Positions 45,499 to 54,826 are shown, counted from the first letter of the stretch. The stretch is 64,000 nt of DNA from Chryseobacterium piperi (GCF_002285635.2 NZ_CP023049.2:1426001-1490000); one strand, 5' to 3'. The notes: generated from the sequence alone by a model not told the origin. Made by a program: numbers and translations.

Positions 45499-48461
45499 TA
45501 AAATTTCACGTTGAGATTCACCCCGAAGCTACTTGTCGCCGGAGTCTGAAGCTGATCCATACCGGAATCAGGGTCTACATTCTTAATCTTTGAAGCCAGC
45601 CAGAGATTTCTTGCAATCAGGGAAATACTTGCTGAAGACAGATCCAGTTTTTTGGTAAAGTCTTTTCCAAAATTATAGGTAACCGTTACCTCTCTCAGCT
45701 TGATAAAGGTTTGTTTATAGTAATGGTAATTGCTTTCAAAAGCATTACTCGTACTCTGCATAAAAGCATTATAGTTTACGGCAACATCGTTCTGAACAAA
45801 AACCCGTGTATCTGATTTTACATTACCATTTTGATCATAGGTAATTGCACCGCTTACTACCCTAACTCCCGGTGCGATATAAGTATTACTTCCGGCATTG
45901 GCATCATCCCTGTATTGGTTCACCGTTCCCGGAGCTATACCACCCCACCACATTTTCTGATTGGTTGTAGAATACATAGATCCTCCGATTCTGCCATCAA
46001 ACAATAAAGACAGTGAGAAATTTTTATAATTAAAATTATTAGAGAACCCATATGTCCAGTCAGGATCAGAATATCCCATATTACTTTCGAATGGCGCTGT
46101 AGAATTCACCGGATATCCATTTCTCAGCACCAGCTGTCCGTCAGGTGAGGTCTCATAAGGCATCGTGGTAAGCTTATCCGCTCTTTCTCCAACTCTGATA
46201 AAGTTATTTCTACCGTTTGCCGGGTTAAAAAGTGTTGTATAATCCGCACCTCCGTAAGCCTCTTTCAGATATTTACGGTACTGGCTCAAATTAAGCTGAG
46301 CGCTCCATTTAAAATCTGATTTTTTGATAACGTCTGCGTTCAGGGTAAATTCTACTCCTCTTCTCTGATACACATTCCCATTCGTCAGATAATATTTATA
46401 CCCCACTCCTTCTGACAAAGGAACGTACGTTAAGTTGTTATAATCTCTGGTTTGGAAATACGTCACATCCAAATTAATCCGGTTCTTCAATAAAGCAATA
46501 TTAGTTCCTACTTCCCACGAATCTGTGGTTTCAGGTTTAATATTTGCATCGATCAGAATATCCTCAAAATAAAATGAAGGTACTCCATTCCAACTGGTGT
46601 TACTTCTTCTGAAAGCTGAAATATAACCATAGGTATCATTGGTCAGCTTACCACTGGAAACCCGGGCTAAGGATCCTCTCACCTTAGCAAAACTGACCCA
46701 ATCCGGAAGGGTAAATAACTGATTCAGCAAAACCGACCCGGAAACCGATGGATAGAAATAGCCGTTATTTCCTTTAGGAAGTGTTGAAACTTTATCATGG
46801 CGTGCTGTCACGTTCAAGAAAAACGCTTTATAGAACTCCATATCCACATAGCCATAGACACTGTTAATTTGTTCGTATTCCTTTTTGTTTCTGTTACCAT
46901 CTGTCGGTGCAAATAAAGGCCCCACACTATTGAAAAGGTTGTACCATCCCGGGACGATCAAGCCATCTGTACGAATCTCACTGTTCTTAAGTTCCCTGTA
47001 ATAATTGGATACATAAGCCTCTCCGCTTAATGAAAAGTTATCAGAATACCGGTTTTGATATTTAAGCCCTAACTCCGAAGTGATATCAAAATAATTTCCA
47101 TTTACCTGAGTATAATTTCCTAATGACTTGTTACCATATCCGATATAACTTTTAGGCTCCCTGAACTCACGGTTCAGACTGTAAATATTTGCACCTACAC
47201 GGGCTTTGGCAGATAATTTAGGAACGATCTGGTACTCCAGGTTGACATTTCCCAGAACATTATCTTTATAATAAGGTCTCAGGTATTCATAAGCCTGAAA
47301 ATACGGGTTATTGTAATAAGACACATTGTAATGCCTTTGCTGATATCCTTCTTTTCCGGCTACCCAGTAATTTCTCAGGTCTCGGATATCCACATCAGCC
47401 CCGGTCCATAAAACCAGGTTATACAGGTAATTGGTTGGTCCGTAGCCTACTTCCGGGAAGTTGGAAGTATATTCTTTATTGTAGGTTAATGTTGAATTGA
47501 TCGTAAGGCCTTCAATAGGATGTACAGAACCTGCCAAGCTGATTGAGGTTGTTTTCAGATCCGTGTTCGGAACAATTCCTTTCTGGTAAATATTGGAAAG
47601 AGAAAGTCTGAAAGTTGCTTTCTCGCTGCCCCAATCCACACTGATATTATTAGACTGAATAATTCCGGTATCGAAGAAGTTTTTAATATTATTCTTTCCA
47701 CGGGAGATCCATGGTAACGGAACCAGCTTTCCGGTTGCCGGATCAACCGGGCTGTTGTATTGGGGAGTTTCAAAATATCCGCTGGGCGTGGAAGGATCTC
47801 TCTGATCGAGTTTTGGGCCCCAGATCCATCCGCCTCCTTCACTTCCGGAGCCTTCACCATTGATATACGCATATTTTCCGTTATTACCCGCTCCGTAAAC
47901 CGTCTGAACTTTAGGAATACGAATAAAAGAGGTCTGAAACATCGTAGAATTGTTAAAGGAAATACTCATTCTTCCCTTTTTCCCTTTTTTGGTGGTAATC
48001 ATAATGGCTCCATCTTTTCCCACAGATCCATACAATGCAGAAGCCGTAGGACCTTTCAGTACGCTGATATTATCGATATCATCGGCATTAATTCTCCATA
48101 AATCAGCAGTCCTGTCCGGAACCCCATCGATTACAATAAGAGGCTTAGCCCCTCTCAGACTGATTCCCGGATCCTGAAAAAGATCTGTGCTGTTCTTGAT
48201 ATTCAATCCGGCTACACGTCCGGAAAGGGAGTTGATAAAATTAGGTTCTTTTACCTTTTCGAAAATTTCTCCCTTTACTTCCTGAACGGCATATCCTATC
48301 GTTTTTTTCTCTTTTTTGATTCCCAAGGCTGTAATAACAACCTCATCGATGTTTTTTTCATGGGTTTTCAAGCTGTCGGGGCCGCCTGTTTTCTGTACGT
48401 TTTGGCCATAGGCTTCCAGGCCGGTGATTAACCCCAGCCCAATTAAAAGGTGTAATTTCAT
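45498..48461 (-). CDS. SusC/RagA-like TonB-linked outer membrane protein
   Basis: 987 residues. Signal peptide (about 1-19), then a short stretch and the TonB-box/plug region (IDEVVITALGIKKEKKTIGY, ISLRGAKPLIVIDGVPD, VLKGPTASALYGSVGKDGAI) and a beta-barrel ending VNLNVKF. The N-terminal CarboxypepD_reg-like domain usual in SusC proteins is missing; the plug follows the signal almost directly. It forms a pair with the SusD-like gene and starts 10 bp after the phosphodiesterase gene, so the three form one operon. Confidence 0.93.
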   Translation of the reverse strand: MKLHLLIGLGLITGLEAYGQNVQKTGGPDSLKTHEKNIDEVVITALGIKKEKKTIGYAVQEVKGEIFEKVKEPNFINSLSGRVAGLNIKNSTDLFQDPGISLRGAKPLIVIDGVPDRTADLWRINADDIDNISVLKGPTASALYGSVGKDGAIMITTKKGKKGRMSISFNNSTMFQTSFIRIPKVQTVYGAGNNGKYAYINGEGSGSEGGGWIWGPKLDQRDPSTPSGYFETPQYNSPVDPATGKLVPLPWISRGKNNIKNFFDTGIIQSNNISVDWGSEKATFRLSLSNIYQKGIVPNTDLKTTSISLAGSVHPIEGLTINSTLTYNKEYTSNFPEVGYGPTNYLYNLVLWTGADVDIRDLRNYWVAGKEGYQQRHYNVSYYNNPYFQAYEYLRPYYKDNVLGNVNLEYQIVPKLSAKARVGANIYSLNREFREPKSYIGYGNKSLGNYTQVNGNYFDITSELGLKYQNRYSDNFSLSGEAYVSNYYRELKNSEIRTDGLIVPGWYNLFNSVGPLFAPTDGNRNKKEYEQINSVYGYVDMEFYKAFFLNVTARHDKVSTLPKGNNGYFYPSVSGSVLLNQLFTLPDWVSFAKVRGSLARVSSGKLTNDTYGYISAFRRSNTSWNGVPSFYFEDILIDANIKPETTDSWEVGTNIALLKNRINLDVTYFQTRDYNNLTYVPLSEGVGYKYYLTNGNVYQRRGVEFTLNADVIKKSDFKWSAQLNLSQYRKYLKEAYGGADYTTLFNPANGRNNFIRVGERADKLTTMPYETSPDGQLVLRNGYPVNSTAPFESNMGYSDPDWTYGFSNNFNYKNFSLSLLFDGRIGGSMYSTTNQKMWWGGIAPGTVNQYRDDANAGSNTYIAPGVRVVSGAITYDQNGNVKSDTRVFVQNDVAVNYNAFMQSTSNAFESNYHYYKQTFIKLREVTVTYNFGKDFTKKLDLSSASISLIARNLWLASKIKNVDPDSGMDQLQTPATSSFGVNLNVKF

Positions 48462-48471
48462 AAGTAATTCC

Positions 48472-49728
48472 TTATTTAGTATGTTGCGAGATCCAAGTAT
48501 TCAGAAAACCGTCTTTGGTTTTCAGGACGATCTTATAGAAATCGGAATGACCTGTTTTCAGACTGGAAGTAAACTTTCCGCTTCCCAGATTGGCTTTTCC
48601 CAATAATCGGTAGGAATCCTTCCCTCCGTCTTTGAAATGATTGGTATCTGTAATATATACTTCTGCCATTTCTTTAGACGGACCGGTTGTTTTCCAGGTA
48701 ACTTCAAGTATTTTATCAGGTGATAACGAGGCTTGCAGATGATAAGCCGTTCTGTTCTTAAGTAAATCAACCCCATCTATTTCCTGTTGAACCGCTGCGG
48801 GTACTTTAAGATCCAGGAAATCGGTCATTGTAGGGAGTATATCTGTAACTGCTACACGGTTATTTTTTGCATAACTATTAATTGTTGGCTTATTGATCGC
48901 GATCCAGATATTACGCTCCCTGTCACTTTGTCCACCATGTCCTTTCCCATTACTTGCAGATCTTCCATGATCTGTAGTCACTACAAACAGCCAGTCTTCT
49001 CCATGTTTTGCTTCACGCTCTTTTACGGAATCATATATTTTCCCGATCAATCGATCTTCAAAAGAAATCGCTTTATATAAAATATCTCCATCCCCATGGC
49101 GATGTCCCATATCATCGGTAAACTCTAAATATACCCACGATACATCGGGTCCATTCTGTGCAATATAGCCCGCTGCTTTTTCTGCTACCAGGCTATCGAT
49201 TTTACGGATGTAGCCGCTTTGCTTGTCGTGCGGGAACTTCAGGGTATCTTTTTCTAAGCCATCATAGGCAAAATCCATTTTTATGTTTCCCGTCGCTTTC
49301 AGATTTTCGCCGATCAGCTTGGTCCGGTTATCTTCCCATGTGGAAAAGACAGCAGCCTTCTTATCTGGAAACTGGTCCTTAAAAAGCCTGAAAATGGTAG
49401 GATAACTGTAATTAGGAGCCTTGATATCATTATCGAAAACATTATGTTTGTTCACCCATGTTCCAGTAAGCAGACTGTTATAGCCTACTGCAGAAATCGT
49501 TGGTGTCTCACTATATCCGTCTTTTTCACCACCTACATAAGCTTTCAGAAAAGCACCATCATTTTTAATCCTGTCCAGGTTTGGAGTTTCAGCTTTGCCC
49601 AGCATGTCTTCGGCAATACCATCTACAATGATAAACACCACTTTTTTCTGGGTCGAATTCTTTTGGCCAAATGTATAACAGCTCAAAAAAGAAAGAAGAA
49701 TAAATACGTAATTTTTAGAAAAGTTCAT
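48472..49728 (-). CDS. Secreted alkaline-phosphatase-superfamily phosphodiesterase
   Basis: 418 residues from ATG 49728, chosen because a signal peptide follows (SFLSCYTFGQ); a longer frame starts at 49749. Metal-site motifs of nucleotide pyrophosphatase/phosphodiesterase and phosphonoacetate-hydrolase-like enzymes are visible: IIVDGIAEDML with the first Asp, SETPTISAVGYNSLLTG as nucleophile Thr region, FTDDMGHRHGDGD and TTDHGRSASNGKGHGG. It would hydrolyse phosphate esters in the periplasm or outside. Standing first in an operon with SusC/SusD, it suggests uptake of the product by that porin. Confidence 0.87.
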   Translation of the reverse strand: MNFSKNYVFILLSFLSCYTFGQKNSTQKKVVFIIVDGIAEDMLGKAETPNLDRIKNDGAFLKAYVGGEKDGYSETPTISAVGYNSLLTGTWVNKHNVFDNDIKAPNYSYPTIFRLFKDQFPDKKAAVFSTWEDNRTKLIGENLKATGNIKMDFAYDGLEKDTLKFPHDKQSGYIRKIDSLVAEKAAGYIAQNGPDVSWVYLEFTDDMGHRHGDGDILYKAISFEDRLIGKIYDSVKEREAKHGEDWLFVVTTDHGRSASNGKGHGGQSDRERNIWIAINKPTINSYAKNNRVAVTDILPTMTDFLDLKVPAAVQQEIDGVDLLKNRTAYHLQASLSPDKILEVTWKTTGPSKEMAEVYITDTNHFKDGGKDSYRLLGKANLGSGKFTSSLKTGHSDFYKIVLKTKDGFLNTWISQHTK

Positions 49729-49903
49729 CCGATGTTTTTTGTTCCGCAAAATTCAATAAAAAACGCAGAGTATCTTTTAATAAAACATTAACAAACAAGT
49801 CAAATATATTAATTTTAATTAAATTCATGCCTATTTATATCTTTATCCTACCGTTTTCCTTGTGAATCAATGATTCCTACAAAGGTATTTTTACAATAAC
49901 ACA

Positions 49904-49928
49904 AAACCCGGCAACATTTGTCGGGTTT
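49904..49928 (-). terminator. Terminator of the three-gene unknown cluster
   Basis: 7-bp stem AAACCCG / CGGGTTT (extended imperfectly) about 25 bp after the stop at 49951, followed by T-rich sequence on the minus strand. Confidence 0.65.
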
Positions 49929-49950
49929 GATTATTACAAGATGATTCAGT

Positions 49951-50289
49951 CTAATAAAGATAGACATGAAAATTAAACATATACTGTGTTCTATCGATGA
50001 GGGTGACATTCACATTATCCGGATGGGTAGGATCTGTATTCCTGAAGCCGAAGCTCCAGCCTCCCCCAGGATGAGTAATACACCAGGTTCTCAGATTATT
50101 GACATCTGCAGTACTCATCTGATTCCCGGCAAAACCACAATTGAAACGGGTTCCGTTGATTACACATTGAATTTGTATCGGTCCATTATCTGTAGTATTA
50201 CAGATGAAATTTCCGATAGTACTGGTAACATATTTGTTGTAGGCGGCCATAATGCATTCTTCTACGGACCGCAAAGTTAAATGTGCCAT
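49951..50289 (-). CDS. Hypothetical protein of the tail-fibre-like cluster
   Basis: 112 residues, no signal peptide, several cysteines (near 13, 30, 42, 51, 70) and many aromatic residues towards the C-terminus. I do not recognise a family. The segment HPGGGWSFGFRNTDPTHPDN is loop-like. It lies 47 bp after the tail-fibre-like gene and shares strand and terminator with it, so it is probably the last gene of a three-gene operon. Confidence 0.72.
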   Translation of the reverse strand: MAHLTLRSVEECIMAAYNKYVTSTIGNFICNTTDNGPIQIQCVINGTRFNCGFAGNQMSTADVNNLRTWCITHPGGGWSFGFRNTDPTHPDNVNVTLIDRTQYMFNFHVYLY

Positions 50290-50336
50290 GATTTAATTGG
50301 TTTTTAGGTTATTTTATTTTTATGGTGTTGATGGGT

Positions 50337-51374
50337 TTAAGCCCATTTAATGGTATAGAGTTCTGCAATATTTTTAGGCCGGGTTTCTTTTCCGTCTATA
50401 CTATCATTAGTTTTAGACGTGCTGCTTGTATTAATAATAGTAGCGGCACCTTTATCTCCGATTAGAATCGGCTTATTAATAGAAAAGTCCAAACCATGAT
50501 TGTGTTTCAGGAAAACATCTCCTTCAAAAGTACTCACATGATCTCCGGTAAGAGTTCCTGTGCCCGGTTTTGTCCGGTTATTGGCATCAGGATCCGCTTT
50601 AGCTCCGTTATTCCATGCCCGGCTAAAATAACCACGCATATCCAGCAACATAGAATTTCCTTTTTTCCCCGTTCCAAACCGTTGATTGATTACAGAATTT
50701 AGTCGGGTATAGTTATCATCCAATTCTATGGGCTCATTACATAGAGAGAGTTCTCCTTCGGGAGGAGCTTCAGTCGCTATATACTGCTTTCGTTCTCCTA
50801 TTACTCCTTGTACCATACATGGTAAATTCTCCAGAGCCATGCTTCCTATATTGATATAACACCCTGAAATTCTGACCGTCATAAATGGTACGGCAGTTTC
50901 TATTGAGAATATTAGTCTGTCAGCTGCTACATCCATCGTCATTTGTAATCCGATTTCCATATTTCCTTTTGTCGACCGTGTTGTTGAAAAAGAATTGATC
51001 CCATCATACAAGCTTACTTTTATGTCGCCTGGTATATCTGTTGCCAATATGATCTTTGCTGTAATCATTTTCCCCGGGAGCATTTGTTTCCATCTTGGAA
51101 ATTCATGAAGCGCCTGTGCAAATCTCATCCATTCACTTCCTCCACTTTTCTTAATGATACATTGCTTATTATCATTATCAAAGTTGATGCTGCCGTTAGA
51201 TCCATTATCTTTATAGGTCCATCCATCCGGAATACCGTAAAGGATAGCATCTCCATTTTTGATCTGATTACTGAAATATCTGAAATCAAAATTATAAACA
51301 AGATTCCTTTGCTGGGCTACATATAAATAATCCTGTATTGTTTCTATATCTTCTTTAATGGCTTGGGTTTTCAT
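50337..51374 (-). CDS. Phage tail-fibre/tail-collar-like protein
   Basis: 345 residues. The C-terminal third follows phage tail fibres and collar proteins: RAWNNGAKADPDANNR, GDHVSTFEGDVFLKHNH and a final KETRPKNIAELYTIKW, where such proteins normally end TRPRN-x-A-x-x-Y-x-I-K. The N-terminal part (about 20-190) looks like a beta-sandwich carbohydrate-binding module. No capsid, terminase, sheath or baseplate gene is nearby, so this is not an intact prophage. It is part of a three-gene set between two unknown proteins. Confidence 0.75.
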   Translation of the reverse strand: MKTQAIKEDIETIQDYLYVAQQRNLVYNFDFRYFSNQIKNGDAILYGIPDGWTYKDNGSNGSINFDNDNKQCIIKKSGGSEWMRFAQALHEFPRWKQMLPGKMITAKIILATDIPGDIKVSLYDGINSFSTTRSTKGNMEIGLQMTMDVAADRLIFSIETAVPFMTVRISGCYINIGSMALENLPCMVQGVIGERKQYIATEAPPEGELSLCNEPIELDDNYTRLNSVINQRFGTGKKGNSMLLDMRGYFSRAWNNGAKADPDANNRTKPGTGTLTGDHVSTFEGDVFLKHNHGLDFSINKPILIGDKGAATIINTSSTSKTNDSIDGKETRPKNIAELYTIKWA

Positions 51375-51443
51375 GATCTAAAAATTTTATAAAATACAAG
51401 AGGCTGCTCACCAACCTCTTGTATTATCAATATGAATTTCGAT

Positions 51444-52112
51444 TTAAAGATCTGCTTCAAGATAGAGAATTGACCCCTCAATCTGTTTAGCCTTCCCAGA
51501 ATTGATGAATTTCCCAGAGTCAGAATCATACTGAACAGAAAATGTATTTATCCCGGCTCCATATTTTAATTGCGTCATCGGAGAAGTTACTGTGGTTACC
51601 ACAGAATTACTTACCACGTCAGACTGAATCCAAATATATACCGTAGTATAAGGAGTCATATAAGCAGTACTTGCTTTAATCACCGCAGCAGCAGAAGTAG
51701 CGTTCCCCGCGATTTCCGTACCGTTTACCGTTGCATCCTGATACAGACCTACTGTCATGTAAGGTTTATCATATAAATTTTGTAAAGCAAAAGCATTAGC
51801 CTGTCCTCCGGATGCCGGTCCGGAAATAACTGCACTGGTTTCTAATGTATACAGCTTTGACATGGCTGCTCCGATCGGAACATTTGACAGCTGGCTTAGC
51901 TTAGCACCATTCACAACATCTGAAGTAGATGCGTAAATTCCATATTCTTCAGACCAGGCTAAAGTGTTTGCCTGCATAGGTCTGAATACCTGCCAAGCTA
52001 CATTAGGTTTTGATCCTCCACTCTGTTTTGCAACGACAACGTTAGAACCTGTCATATACAATACTTGTAATTGTTCGTTAGTAAAAGCGACGTTTAAATT
52101 ATAATCAGCCAT
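51444..52112 (-). CDS. Hypothetical beta-rich protein
   Basis: 222 residues without signal peptide. Rich in Ser, Thr, Ala and Val with regular hydrophobic alternation, suggesting a beta-sandwich. Distinct segments are LYMTGSNVVVAKQSGGSKP, WQVFRPMQANTLAWSEEYG and PYTTVYIWIQSDVV. I cannot name a family. It is the first gene of the three-gene cluster, 69 bp ahead of the tail-fibre-like gene. Possibilities include a secreted pore-forming or lectin-like protein or a structural particle protein; none is proven. Confidence 0.75.
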   Translation of the reverse strand: MADYNLNVAFTNEQLQVLYMTGSNVVVAKQSGGSKPNVAWQVFRPMQANTLAWSEEYGIYASTSDVVNGAKLSQLSNVPIGAAMSKLYTLETSAVISGPASGGQANAFALQNLYDKPYMTVGLYQDATVNGTEIAGNATSAAAVIKASTAYMTPYTTVYIWIQSDVVSNSVVTTVTSPMTQLKYGAGINTFSVQYDSDSGKFINSGKAKQIEGSILYLEADL

Positions 52113-52971
52113 TTTATTAGTTTTTGGTTTTCCTACTCTATTGATACAGGCTTTTCGGATTACGCCTTGTCCATATTCTTTTTGAAGCTTCAGTTAAATG
52201 AACAAGTCAAAGTAACAAAGAAAAAAAAGCCAATACTACAGTATAAATAACCAAATAGTGAATTACGTAAAAACACGGATTACAATTTAGACCATGTTTT
52301 CATCATGCAGCTCTTGATTGAACACTCAAAAGCTTTTTAAAAATTTAATAAAGAATTTCTTTTTTGTGTTTCTCGCAGATTGAGCTGATTTGGCAGATCT
52401 TATAATAATATTTGAACATAATGTAAGCGATATTATTCGTGCATTTGTGGCTAAAAAAATAAATTATAAAATTATAATAGCCACGAATGCACGAATCTTT
52501 TCTCTTTACGTGGTAGAATCTGCTAAATCTGCATGATCTGCGAGTAAAAAATAGTAAGCGTTTCAATGATGATGTAGATTTTTACAGAAAATGAAGTCAA
52601 TGACAAAAACATAATGAGACTATTTAAGCTCTCTTTACCTCAAGTGATGTAGGGGAAGTTATTGAATCTACTTTTTATTATAATTCAATAGCAGGAAGTT
52701 CCCGATACAAAATCACTCTTCGTTTCACTACGAATGATTTCACTCGAACTGACGAATGATATTATCTTTATCATTGTCGTTTCGAGTAGGTTTTGTAAAA
52801 ACCGTATCGAGAAATTTATTATTCAAAAGTCCTCATTATTCTTTTTTTGTCTCAATGCATAAAGTATTCTGCCTGATCAGCTTAAATAAAAACACCTGCT
52901 GACAAGCTATTGTCAACACTCTCCCCTACTTTTGTTTATAATTATTATATACCTCTAAATTTTAAAATTGT
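52113..52971. repeat. Gene-free region with dispersed repeats
   Basis: About 860 bp. It holds CGCAGATTGAGCTGATTTGG near 52376, an inverted pair of the GCCACGAATGCACGAAT arm at 52435-52451 and 52480-52496 (one mismatch), and AATCTGCATGATCTGCGAG near 52525. The frame 52345-52566 lies entirely in repeats and is not a gene. The promoter of the VOC gene must be at the right edge; TACTTTTG at 52927-52934 is a candidate. Confidence 0.65.
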
Positions 52972-53367
52972 ATGAAACTAATTTCATTAAGAATTATCAC
53001 CAAAGACATTCAAAAATCAGTCTCATTTTACGAAAGCGTTATGAGATTAACAGCGCAATGGTATACAGAAGATTTTGCAGAACTTTCTACCGGCTCTATA
53101 ACATTGGCCATCGGAAGTACCCGAACCATGAAACTTTTTAGTGAAACCCTGACAGAGTTAGGCGGCAGTAAAACAAATATTATAGAATTTCTTGTGACCA
53201 ACGTCGATGAGGAGTACGAAAGGATTAAAAGCCTGACAAACGATATTGTTCAGGCACCCACCACCATGCCCTGGGGCAACCGCTCTCTCCTGTTTTGTGA
53301 TCCGGACGGGAATCTCATTAACTTTTTCACGCCTGTAACTCCGGAAGCAATAAAGAAATTTAGTTAA
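52972..53367 (+). CDS. VOC family (glyoxalase/bleomycin resistance-like) protein
   Basis: 131 residues with two beta-alpha-beta-beta-beta repeats: LRIITKDIQKSVSFYESVM at the N-terminus and FCDPDGNLINFFTPV at the C-terminus, the usual VOC ending. Glu in the last strand is replaced by Asn (NLINF), so a metal-dependent activity is uncertain. A very strong hairpin terminator follows. It faces the HxlR regulator convergently. Confidence 0.87.
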   Translation: MKLISLRIITKDIQKSVSFYESVMRLTAQWYTEDFAELSTGSITLAIGSTRTMKLFSETLTELGGSKTNIIEFLVTNVDEEYERIKSLTNDIVQAPTTMPWGNRSLLFCDPDGNLINFFTPVTPEAIKKFS

Positions 53368-53406
53368 GAATCTTCTTGAAAGAAAGGATAGCTTCCTCTT
53401 ATTAAT

Positions 53407-53440
53407 AAAAAATACTGCTTCGAATGAAGCAGTATTTTTT
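53407..53440. terminator. Bidirectional terminator between VOC and HxlR genes
   Basis: Perfect 15-bp stem (AAAAAATACTGCTTC and its complement) with a 4-base loop, between convergent genes; T run on both strands. Confidence 0.92.
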
Positions 53441-53474
53441 ATTATAACCTCTTTTCCTAAAACAGGAACAGATT

Positions 53475-53849
53475 TTATGTTTCTTGTCCATCTGCTGTCT
53501 GCAACAAATCCTTCCTATACCTTATACCCCACTCACCCATGGTATCAATTATCGTATGCAGGCTTTCTCCAAAACAGGTCAATTCATAATCTACGGAAAC
53601 CGGCATGGTGTTGTTCTGGGTTCTTTTGATCAGGTTATTCATCTCGAGATCCTTCAATTCTTTCGAAAGTGTTTTTGAAGCAATCCCCTCTACCTGTCTT
53701 TTTAAATCCATAAAACGCATTTTCCCAATATAGTACAAATGGCTTATAATTAAGGTTTTCCATTTTCCATCTAACAAATACATTGTATCCCTTACCCCAC
53801 GGATGTGGTTTTTGCATTCTAAAGCGACTTCAATTTTATCTTTTTTCAT
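53475..53849 (-). CDS. HxlR-family transcriptional regulator
   Basis: 124 residues. The family motif MYLLDGKWKTLIISHLY and winged-helix core (MRFMDLKRQVEGIASKTLSKELKDLE, then YELTCFG) are complete. A Cys at residue 12, at the N-terminal end of the domain, is where redox-sensing HxlR proteins carry their sensor Cys. It is divergent from the nitroreductase gene, and two GTTAC-N6-GTAAC sites lie between them. Likely a repressor of the oxidoreductase and of itself, released by electrophiles or quinones. Confidence 0.9.
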   Translation of the reverse strand: MKKDKIEVALECKNHIRGVRDTMYLLDGKWKTLIISHLYYIGKMRFMDLKRQVEGIASKTLSKELKDLEMNNLIKRTQNNTMPVSVDYELTCFGESLHTIIDTMGEWGIRYRKDLLQTADGQET

Positions 53850-53902
53850 ACCCTGAAATTAGAATTCAAAATTACAAAATCTATCTGATAAAAAGCCACC
53901 TG

Positions 53903-53936
53903 GTTACTTTTTAGTAACTGGTTACCAACGGGTAAC
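53903..53936. promoter_or_regulatory. Tandem HxlR-type operators
   Basis: Two palindromes GTTAC-N6-GTAAC at 53903-53918 and 53921-53936, centres 18 bp apart, in the divergent region. A -7 element TAACTTTG follows at 53964-53971 for the nitroreductase gene. Confidence 0.82.
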
Positions 53937-54027
53937 AGGTATATAATCGAAACCAAAACGCCCTAACTTTGTCCCATCAAAAGAGAGTTAATCTCAAGCA
54001 ATTTTAAACTAAAAACATTTCAACATT

Positions 54028-54660
54028 ATGTCACTACAAGAAGCATTACATTGGAGATTTGCTACCAAAAGCTACAACGGAAAAACAATAGAAAATGAAA
54101 AGATCAGCCAGATTCTGGAAGCTATTCGTCTGGCACCCTCCAGTTCCGGATTACAACCTTTTAAAGTATTTGTGATCACGAATAAGGAATTAAAAGAAAA
54201 ACTACAGCCTATTGCATGCGACCAGAAGCAGATTGTTCAGGCCTCTCACCTATTGGTTTTTGCTGCCTGAGACGAGTATACGCCGGAAAGAATTAATTCA
54301 TTTTTCGAATTCAGTAACAAGGAACGAAACCTGCCGTCCAGCGCTACCGACGATTACCGTTTAAATCTTCTGGACAGGCTGGATAAAAAAGATAAGGATC
54401 AGCATTTTATGAATACCTCACAGCAAACGTATATCGCATTGGGATTCGGAATGTTAGCTGCCGCTCATCTGAAAGTTGATGCCACTCCTTTGGAAGGGTT
54501 TGATAATATAGCTTTTGATGAATTCCTCAGCCTTCCTGCACAGGGTTTAAAAAGTACGGTTCTTTTGGCTTTAGGGTATAGAGATGAAGAGAACGACTGG
54601 CTGCTCAATCTTAAAAAAGTAAGAAGGTCTAATGATGAATTGTTTATTGAGCTTAGCTAG
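54028..54660 (+). pseudogene. Nitroreductase family protein interrupted by one in-frame TGA
   Basis: The frame is continuous over 210 codons except for TGA at codon 81 (54268-54270), in LLVFAA-stop-DEYTPERI. Trp is the residue expected there in this group, so a single TGG to TGA change explains it. N-terminal FMN-binding RFATKSYNGKTIE and RLAPSSSGLQPFKV, and C-terminal LGYRDEENDW are intact. The intact form would be an NfsB-like NAD(P)H oxidoreductase controlled by the divergent HxlR gene. Either a recent nonsense mutation or a sequencing error; the remaining sequence shows no decay. Confidence 0.88.
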
Positions 54661-54826
54661 CGGTGAGACAGTTTTTGGATATTTGGTTAAACTCAAAGGC
54701 GCAAGGAGATTAAAATAAGAGGCTGTTTTTAAGGCGCTATAAAATCTAAGATTTTCGGTGAGGAGAATAATGTTTGTAAAATAATTAGAATCTTATTAAG
54801 TTTAATTAGAATTTTAGATCGTAAGA

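Noticed and set aside
49951..52112. Prophage
   Set aside because: Only one tail-fibre-like gene; no integrase, terminase, capsid, tail tube, lysis genes or att sites visible.
52345..52566. 73-codon frame on the minus strand
   Set aside because: Made entirely of dispersed repeat sequence.
54268..54270. TGA in the nitroreductase as a selenocysteine codon
   Set aside because: The position is Trp in this family, no SECIS-like hairpin was seen after it, and flavobacterial nitroreductases are not known selenoproteins. A nonsense mutation or read error is simpler.
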